Below, piece after piece: positions 59,949-64,000 of a DNA stretch of 64,000 nucleotides (its first letter is position 1; every line of letters begins with the position of its first letter). Under the pieces are notes generated by a model. It did no database searches, had not been told where the DNA came from, and saw only the letters and a program-made list of their open reading frames with translations. A program made the translations under genes and the position numbers. Source of the stretch: Candidatus Zixiibacteriota bacterium (GTDB lineage: Bacteria; Zixibacteria; MSB-5A5; GN15; FEB-12); assembly GCA_029860345.1 (NCBI GenBank), contig JAOUBJ010000010.1, forward strand, positions 1 to 64,000, in the 5' to 3' direction.

Positions 59949-59978
59949 GCCGCGAAGCGGCAAAAAGCCATTTATGGC
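59949..59978 (-). repeat. Mini-hairpin pair
   Basis: GCCGCGAAGCGGC (59949-59961), an A-run and GCCATTTATGGC (59967-59978). The stem of the second hairpin is GCC/GGC, differing at all three positions from GTG/CAC at 7613 in a paired way. Confidence 0.7.
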
Positions 59979-60077
59979 CCCGAGCGGAGTCGAGGGGCGA
60001 CTATTAACCTCACCCTGAGCGAAATCGAATGGCCAGGTTTCGACAACTGTAGGGCAGGATCCCTGCGATCCTGCCAC

Positions 60078-60150
60078 GCGCGAAGCGCAAGAAGCCCATT
60101 TATGGGCGGCTTGACCGGCCGCGAAGCGGCAAGATGGCAGGCTTGCCTGC
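60078..60150 (-). repeat. Mini-hairpin cluster
   Basis: GCGCGAAGCGC (60078-60088), GCCCATTTATGGGC (60094-60107), a further GGCCGCGAAGCGGC (about 60117-60130) and GCAGGCTTGCCTGC (60137-60150). Confidence 0.7.
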
Positions 60151-60155
60151 TGGCC

Positions 60156-60188
60156 AAAAAAAAGGCCACCCGCACAATACGGGTGGCC
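60156..60188 (-). terminator. Intrinsic terminator of the candidate RNA
   Basis: GGCCACCCG (60164-60172) pairs with CGGGTGGCC (60180-60188); on the minus strand the 9-bp stem is followed by eight T. Confidence 0.85.
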
Positions 60189-60330
60189 AATAAAGGCAAT
60201 ACGATAGGGACAACAGGTCCCCTTTGTGGGGAGATTAGCCGACATGGACGCTCCTTTGGTTGGATCGCCTTCGGCTTTGCGCACTCATTTTGTGCTCTTT
60301 TGTCCCTACTGATATATTCATGTCTCTGAA
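60156..60330 (-). ncRNA. Candidate structured RNA, about 175 nt
   Basis: Bounded by a promoter (60337-60365) and an intrinsic terminator. In RNA direction a 9-bp closing stem joins UAGGGACAA (60308-60300) with UUGUCCCUA (60213-60205). Inside lie a GCAC/GUGC hairpin (60295-60281), an AGCCGA/UCGGCU stem (60276-60237) and a UCCCC/GGGGA hairpin (60232-60218). An alternative GCC-GAA-GGC hairpin (60275-60267) competes with the second, as in switching RNAs. No known riboswitch or 6S pattern was recognised. A short frame with AAAGGAG and ATG at 60245 lies within; it runs through the terminator, so it is probably chance. The nearest downstream gene on this strand is the AsnRS-like gene, 435 bp beyond the terminator. 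Confidence 0.5.
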
Positions 60331-60336
60331 AGCTCT

Positions 60337-60365
60337 ATTAAATCGACCTGTTGAATATATGTCAA
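60337..60365 (-). promoter_or_regulatory. Promoter of the candidate RNA
   Basis: On the minus strand TTGACA (60365-60360), exactly 17 bp, TTTAAT (60342-60337). Same boxes and spacing as the promoter at 53083-53111. Confidence 0.7.
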
Positions 60366-60523
60366 TAAAAAAGAACGGAGTTTTTTTTGTGGGGGGGCTA
60401 TGCTTCCTCCGCGATTTTTCTGCCGGTCTGAGATATCTCAACAAGTTCTGCATCAAGAGGAATCTCTCTCTCCTTGATGAGTCGAGAACCCACCCACCCT
60501 GCTATTGAAATGAGGGTGGCTGC

Positions 60524-60552
60524 GCGCGAAGCGCAAGAGACCCATTTATGGG
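60524..60552 (-). repeat. Mini-hairpin pair
   Basis: GCGCGAAGCGC (60524-60534) and CCCATTTATGGG (60541-60552). Confidence 0.7.
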
Positions 60553-60665
60553 CGGCTTGACCGTGACGCCCACGGCTTGACCGTGACGCCCACGGCTTGA
60601 CCGTGTGTTATGCCGAGCCGAGTCGAGGCATGAATTCCTGTGGCTCAGCCCACTCCTCGACTTCC

Positions 60666-60745
60666 GGGTGGCACCCTCAAAGCTTCTTTGGGGGTGACTA
60701 TACTACCTGGTGCTTCCCTCCCAAACAAGGTTTGAGACGGCCACA
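60666..60745 (+). repeat. Compound palindrome, full copy
   Basis: GGGTGGCACCCTCAAAGC, CTTTGGGGGTG, a variable middle part and CCCAAACAAGGTTTGAGACG followed by GCCACAC. The inner hairpins are intact; the outer right arm is changed by one base. Confidence 0.7.
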
Positions 60746-61079
60746 CATCCCCGCGCGACCTGAAGATCACGCGGGCACAACAAGCACCCCTCGACTGCGC
60801 TCGGGGTGACATGGAAGGGTCGCTCAATGTCATGGTGAGCGGAGTCGAACCATGAATCCCGTAGGGTGGGTTCGTCTTCGAACCCGCCATCTTCGGTAGG
60901 TCAGGACCCTTGTGGTCCTGACAAATGCGGCAGGTCTCCAAGAAAAGAGAGACCTGCCCTACAAAGACTGGATTCCGGGTCAAAGCCCGGAATGACAATC
61001 GAAGAACTGTCCGCACTCTGTTCACCCTGCGACTGCGCTCGGGGTGACATGAAAGGATCGCTCACCATGAGGTGAAGGA

Positions 61080-61118
61080 GAGCGAAGCGCTCAATACCCA
61101 TTTATGAGCGATTCATCA
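61080..61118 (-). repeat. Diverged mini-hairpins overlapping the RIC stop
   Basis: GAGCGAAGCGCTC (61080-61092) has a perfect 5-bp stem; CCCATTTATGAG and GCGATTCATCAC after it are partly decayed. The last runs to the stop codon at 61118-61116. Confidence 0.5.
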
Positions 61119-61832
61119 CTGTCTCAGTTTCTCTTCAAGGGCGATGGCGCGGGGGAAGAGGATGCTGCTTTCTTTGAGGATATGCTGGTGAATATCGAAT
61201 TCCAACTCGGCCAGGCCCTGCAATAGCGCCTGGTAAGTCGTGCATCCATCTTCCGGAGGCTGGTACCCGTTGGTAAGGGACTTGAGATCGGACAGGGCAT
61301 TACCAGCGTTGTTGTGTTCCATTTCCATCACGCGGATCGGGTTGGCCACATCGCCACAATGAAATTCGGTTTCGCCGGTCGTGTCCATCTGACGAATAAT
61401 CGGAAACAGTACTTGCTCTTCTTTAGCCAGATGCTGGGTCAGCTCTGCGGTCAGGGCGCTCAATGTCCCCGCGACCCTGGTCAATTCCGGATGACGCTCT
61501 GAGTGCGCGTTGACCACTTTTTCCATCAGATCGCTCAGACGGGGAAGCTCTTTTCTAAGGTAGACATGATGGGTCGCTTCGATATGATCGGCCAGTTTGG
61601 TCACGCTGGCTTCGCGCCAGTCGGTGCTATCGACCTCTTTCACTTCGGCGTCCGATTTGGTCAGCGCGGAGAGGATCTCATCGGCGTCGATCCCTTTTTC
61701 TTTGCATGCTTCACTTAGGGGAACATGGCCGCCGCAACAGTAGTCCAGGCCGTACTGCTCAAAGACCCGTGATCGGCTGAGTTTTTCTGCGACTATCTGT
61801 CCGATCGGAGTTTCCAGTGTGCTTTCCTGCAT
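61116..61832 (-). CDS. ric: Iron-sulfur cluster repair di-iron protein (RIC/ScdA/YtfE family)
   Basis: 238 residues. Di-iron hemerythrin-like protein that repairs Fe-S clusters after nitric oxide or oxidative damage. N-terminal ScdA_N domain with YGLDYCCGGHVPLSEAC (about 27-43), then the hemerythrin-like part with His/Glu ligands in HIEATHHVYLRKELPRL, HSERHPEL, LTQHLAKEEQVLFP, EMEHNNAG and DIHQHILKESSILFPRA. GGAG precedes the ATG. A perfect FNR/DNR-type palindrome lies 61 bp upstream (61893-61906), so induction under low oxygen or NO is likely. Monocistronic. Confidence 0.95.
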   Translation of the reverse strand: MQESTLETPIGQIVAEKLSRSRVFEQYGLDYCCGGHVPLSEACKEKGIDADEILSALTKSDAEVKEVDSTDWREASVTKLADHIEATHHVYLRKELPRLSDLMEKVVNAHSERHPELTRVAGTLSALTAELTQHLAKEEQVLFPIIRQMDTTGETEFHCGDVANPIRVMEMEHNNAGNALSDLKSLTNGYQPPEDGCTTYQALLQGLAELEFDIHQHILKESSILFPRAIALEEKLRQ

Positions 61833-61892
61833 TTTGTATCTCCATACGTTAAGAAGTTTCGAAGAAACTACGATGCCAGACCTGGCAAGTCA

Positions 61893-61906
61893 TTGACCTA
61901 AGTCAA
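61893..61906 (-). promoter_or_regulatory. FNR/DNR-type operator upstream of ric
   Basis: TTGAC-CTAA-GTCAA, a perfect palindrome of the CRP/FNR half-site form. If it is centred at -41.5 the start would lie near 61858, and TAGTTT (61870-61865) stands where the -10 box is expected. The fit with an Fe-S repair gene is good. Confidence 0.7.
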
Positions 61907-61997
61907 TTAATATCCCTTTCAATTTCCCTTGTACAGACCTACGAGCTAAAACCAACTGCGCCCGGTATGACAGAAATAACTTGCGGAGCTCATGAGG

Positions 61998-62020
61998 CCC
62001 ATTTATGGGTGATTCATCAC
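61998..62020 (-). repeat. Mini-hairpins overlapping the permease stop codon
   Basis: CCCATTTATGGG (61998-62009) and GTGATTCATCAC (62009-62020). The TGA stop of the permease gene (62019-62017) lies inside the second hairpin's stem. Confidence 0.7.
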
Positions 62021-64000
62021 TCTTCGCGGATCGCGTCGACCGGGTTGGTGCGGGCGGCCCTGATTACTTGCATACTGACGGTGCCAAGGGCCACGACCAT
62101 AACGGTAAATCCGGCCAAAAGAAAAACTCCCAGCCCAATCTCGGTACGATAGGCGAAGTTTTCAAGCCAGCGGCTCAATGAGTAGTAGGCAACCGGCCAG
62201 GCGACAATGTTGGCTATAGCGCCGAGTATAACAAACTCCCTGGTCAGCATGCCGGTGATACTGGACACCGAGGCGCCTAACACCTTGCGAATACCGATAG
62301 CCTTGGTCATGCGGGTGATACTGAAGGCCGAAAGCCCGTAAATGCCGAGCACGATTATGACAATGGCCAAAAGTGAAAACAGACTGTAGACACGACCGAA
62401 CCGTTCATCGGATTCGTACTGTTGATGATAGTAGTCATCAAGGAAGAAATACTCAAACGGATTGCCGGGGAACATCTTGTCATATTGACCGCGCACTGAT
62501 GCAATCGTTGCCTGAACATCCTGAACATTGGTTTTGACGGCAATCATGCCCATCGTACCCCGACCGTAAGGCATCAGACGAAAAATGTGCGGTTCGACAT
62601 CCACTTTGAGGGATTGCTGGTGATAGTCTTTTAGTACGCCGACGATCGTGTATATCTCGCCCCAATATTCGACCTGCTGTCCGACCGCGCTGTCTGCGCC
62701 CTCAAAGCCCATCCACTGCACCGCCGTCTCGTTTAAGATCAAGGCCTCTTTGTCGGTGGGGAATTCCACGGAGAAATTTCGTCCGGCGGCGAACTCAAGT
62801 TCGAAGGCATCGGCGAAGTCATAGTCGATACCCACGATCTGGTAGTTCTTGCTTTGGCTGATATCTTCGCCTGCTTTGTGGATACCACCGGCGTCCCAGT
62901 ATATCTGGCGACCCGGCACCTCGGTCACATGGCATACCCTGTTGATCTCGGGAAACGACATGAGAGTTTCTTTGAGTGTTTCAATATCGGTTCCATAGGA
63001 TTCCTTGTTCCTCACGCGCGGCGCCTTGATGACCATGGTTTGATCCATGTTAAAACCGAGAGTCTGACTGCGCATGAAACTGACCTGCCCGAATACAGTT
63101 ATCGTGGCCATCACCAAAACCAGCCCTACCGCGAATTGAAAAACCACCAGGGCTTTGCGCAGGCGGATGCCCACCGACGAATTTCCCCATTTTCCTTTGA
63201 GAACCGAGGCCGGTTTGAACGAGGCCATGGCCAAAACCGGGTAGAGTCCGGAAAGGAATACGCCCACGAATACCATCACACCCAGCGCGCCAACGAACCA
63301 GGCGCGGCTAAAGAGCCCGATATTGTCGGGCATCCCAGTTAGCGAGTTGAAGACCGGCTGAAATAACGCTACCAGAATCACGGCGCATGATGCAGCGATC
63401 AGGTTGGTGACACCGAATTCGAAGAAGTGCTGCACGACGATCTGCCGACGGGTGGCGCCGACCACTTTGCGCATCCCGACTTCCCGCGCCCGACTGACCG
63501 AACAGGCGGTGGCCAGGTTGACGAAATTCACCCAGGCCATGATCATAATGAAGAGTGCAATCAAGGCCAGAATGTCGACCGACTCACGATCACCGTTCGG
63601 CTCGTACTCCTGCATGAAGTGCGAGTTGAGATGGATGTCGGTCAGCGGCTGCATTCTAAGGTCGATGGTCATGTTGTATTCAGCCAGCCAGGGGCACTCT
63701 GCATTGATCATCGGTTGCAGACTTTTCTCAAAGGCAATGGGATCAGTGCCGGGTTCCATAATCAGATATGTGTACACGCCGGTATGTCCCCACGCCTCAG
63801 TATACTCCGGACCCATCTTGGCCGCCATATTCTCCCACGGCAGAAGGAAGTCGAACTTGATGTGCGAGTTCTTTGGGCAATCCTTAAAAATGCCCGTTAT
63901 CTGGTAGTCGGTCTTCTTGTCAATACTCAGCGTTTGGCCGATAGGGTCTTCATCGCCAAAATACTTCTGCGCCGTCGACTGTGAGATAAAGGCATGGTTT
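62017..64000 (-). CDS. MacB/FtsX-type ABC transporter permease, 5' end outside window
   Basis: 661 residues visible; the frame is open to the window edge, so the N-terminus is missing. The visible start belongs to a periplasmic MacB-type core domain (AFISQSTAQKYFGDEDPIGQ, then DYQITGIFKDCPKNSHIKFD). Two FtsX domains follow, each introduced by the AREVGMRKVVGATRRQI or TKAIGIRKVLGASVSSI signature, with about four membrane segments in the first (about 190-350) and four in the second (about 525-655). The architecture is that of large permeases from Bacteroidetes-type genomes, involved in efflux of peptides or lipoprotein transport. The ATPase partner is not in the window. It ends with RTNPVDAIREE, usual for the family. 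Confidence 0.9.
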   Translation of the reverse strand, partial: NHAFISQSTAQKYFGDEDPIGQTLSIDKKTDYQITGIFKDCPKNSHIKFDFLLPWENMAAKMGPEYTEAWGHTGVYTYLIMEPGTDPIAFEKSLQPMINAECPWLAEYNMTIDLRMQPLTDIHLNSHFMQEYEPNGDRESVDILALIALFIMIMAWVNFVNLATACSVSRAREVGMRKVVGATRRQIVVQHFFEFGVTNLIAASCAVILVALFQPVFNSLTGMPDNIGLFSRAWFVGALGVMVFVGVFLSGLYPVLAMASFKPASVLKGKWGNSSVGIRLRKALVVFQFAVGLVLVMATITVFGQVSFMRSQTLGFNMDQTMVIKAPRVRNKESYGTDIETLKETLMSFPEINRVCHVTEVPGRQIYWDAGGIHKAGEDISQSKNYQIVGIDYDFADAFELEFAAGRNFSVEFPTDKEALILNETAVQWMGFEGADSAVGQQVEYWGEIYTIVGVLKDYHQQSLKVDVEPHIFRLMPYGRGTMGMIAVKTNVQDVQATIASVRGQYDKMFPGNPFEYFFLDDYYHQQYESDERFGRVYSLFSLLAIVIIVLGIYGLSAFSITRMTKAIGIRKVLGASVSSITGMLTREFVILGAIANIVAWPVAYYSLSRWLENFAYRTEIGLGVFLLAGFTVMVVALGTVSMQVIRAARTNPVDAIREE

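Larger units (their letters stand above)
59722..61115. other. Long non-coding region dense in palindromes, with a candidate RNA
   Basis: 1394 bp without a supportable protein gene. Contains GAGCGNAGTCGA copies (59760, 59885, 59978, 60605, 60787, 61026), mini-hairpins (59949-59978, 60078-60150, 60524-60552), GTAGGGCAGGATCCCTGCGA (about 60049), a candidate structured RNA (60156-60330), three tandem GGCTTGACCGTGACGCCCAC-like units (about 60553-60605), a compound element (60666-60745) and GTAGGGTGGGTTC..GAACCCGCC (60861-60889). A long frame reading 60284-59718 on the minus strand runs through a terminator and repeats and is rejected. Confidence 0.75.

Noticed and set aside
59718-60284. A 188-codon minus-strand frame, with an inner ATG at 60245 preceded by AAAGGAG
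   Set aside because: It passes through an intrinsic terminator and several dispersed repeats and overlaps the start of the AsnRS-like gene; its composition follows the repeats.
60553-60605. Three short tandem units GGCTTGACCGTGACGCCCAC-like
   Set aside because: Too few and without spacers of even length or cas genes nearby; not a CRISPR array, only a small tandem repeat.
1-64000. tRNA genes
   Set aside because: I looked for GGTTCGANTCC-type T-arm sequences with matching acceptor stems and saw none; a tRNAscan run would settle it.

Overview
The window comes from a Gram-negative bacterium of the FCB superphylum. The closest match I can name from reading alone is a candidate-phylum lineage such as Zixibacteria, but this is inference; no rRNA gene is present. 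The evidence is: secreted proteins ending in type A sorting domains of the type IX secretion system (T9SS, 'YPNPFNP' followed by 'SGVYFYRL' and a terminal 'KMVLLK'); dockerin-like repeats of the 'DLVYLVDYMF.GGPAP' type; a PorX/PorY two-component pair; and a GldA/GldFG-type ABC module. There are 42 supportable protein genes. No tRNA, rRNA, CRISPR array or prophage was seen.

Layout. 1-7175 (+): pth, then a ribosomal cluster rpsF-rpsR-(DUF2232 membrane protein)-rplI, a bifunctional nuclease, a TPR/LivK-like receptor and three small unknown genes. The usual ssb between rpsF and rpsR is missing, and S6 carries a long acidic/proline tail. 7626-12406 (-): ABC ATPase, a fused GldF-GldG permease/auxiliary protein and a DUF4340 protein, probably one operon. 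13005-21858 (-): three large secreted proteins with dockerin modules (a cohesin-like/T9SS protein, an Asp-box protein and an M6 metalloprotease) with a RAYT transposase between them. 22100-26180 (-): a degenerate GGDEF-like protein, an NtrC-type regulator and a TPR protein.

26741-38103 (-) is a tight ten-gene array, read in the order serS-porY-porX-tsaE-tsaB-rimI-accD-folC-HK-HK. It links translation, t6A modification, fatty-acid and folate genes to the T9SS regulators PorX/PorY. 38909-44533 (+) holds an RRM protein behind a long leader, a YCF48-like lipoprotein and a cohesin/dockerin/T9SS cargo protein. 44852-52943 has a membrane sensor kinase with an FG-GAP-like periplasmic domain, a divergent lipoprotein, and a second T9SS cargo (protease-vWA-HYR-cohesin-dockerin) that is a paralogue of the first over its C-terminal half. 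53146-55505 (+) is a serine-palmitoyltransferase-like enzyme plus a GNAT protein, possibly a sphingolipid module. 55813-64000 (-) contains a membrane Ser/Thr kinase, an AsnRS-like protein without anticodon-binding domain, an Fe-S repair protein (RIC) with an FNR-type operator, and a MacB/FtsX-like permease cut by the window edge.

Intergenic DNA is unusually rich in palindromic repeats of at least ten families: REPs that exactly flank the RAYT; a compound element with an outer stem and two inner hairpins; and very small hairpins with an ATTTAT core whose stems change in a compensated way, often touching stop codons. One 175-nt intergenic segment (60156-60330, minus strand) has its own promoter, a multi-helix fold and an intrinsic terminator, and is the best candidate for an undescribed structured RNA. 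The protein side suggests a T9SS-exported, cohesin/dockerin-like extracellular assembly with its regulators (PorX/PorY) in the same neighbourhood.
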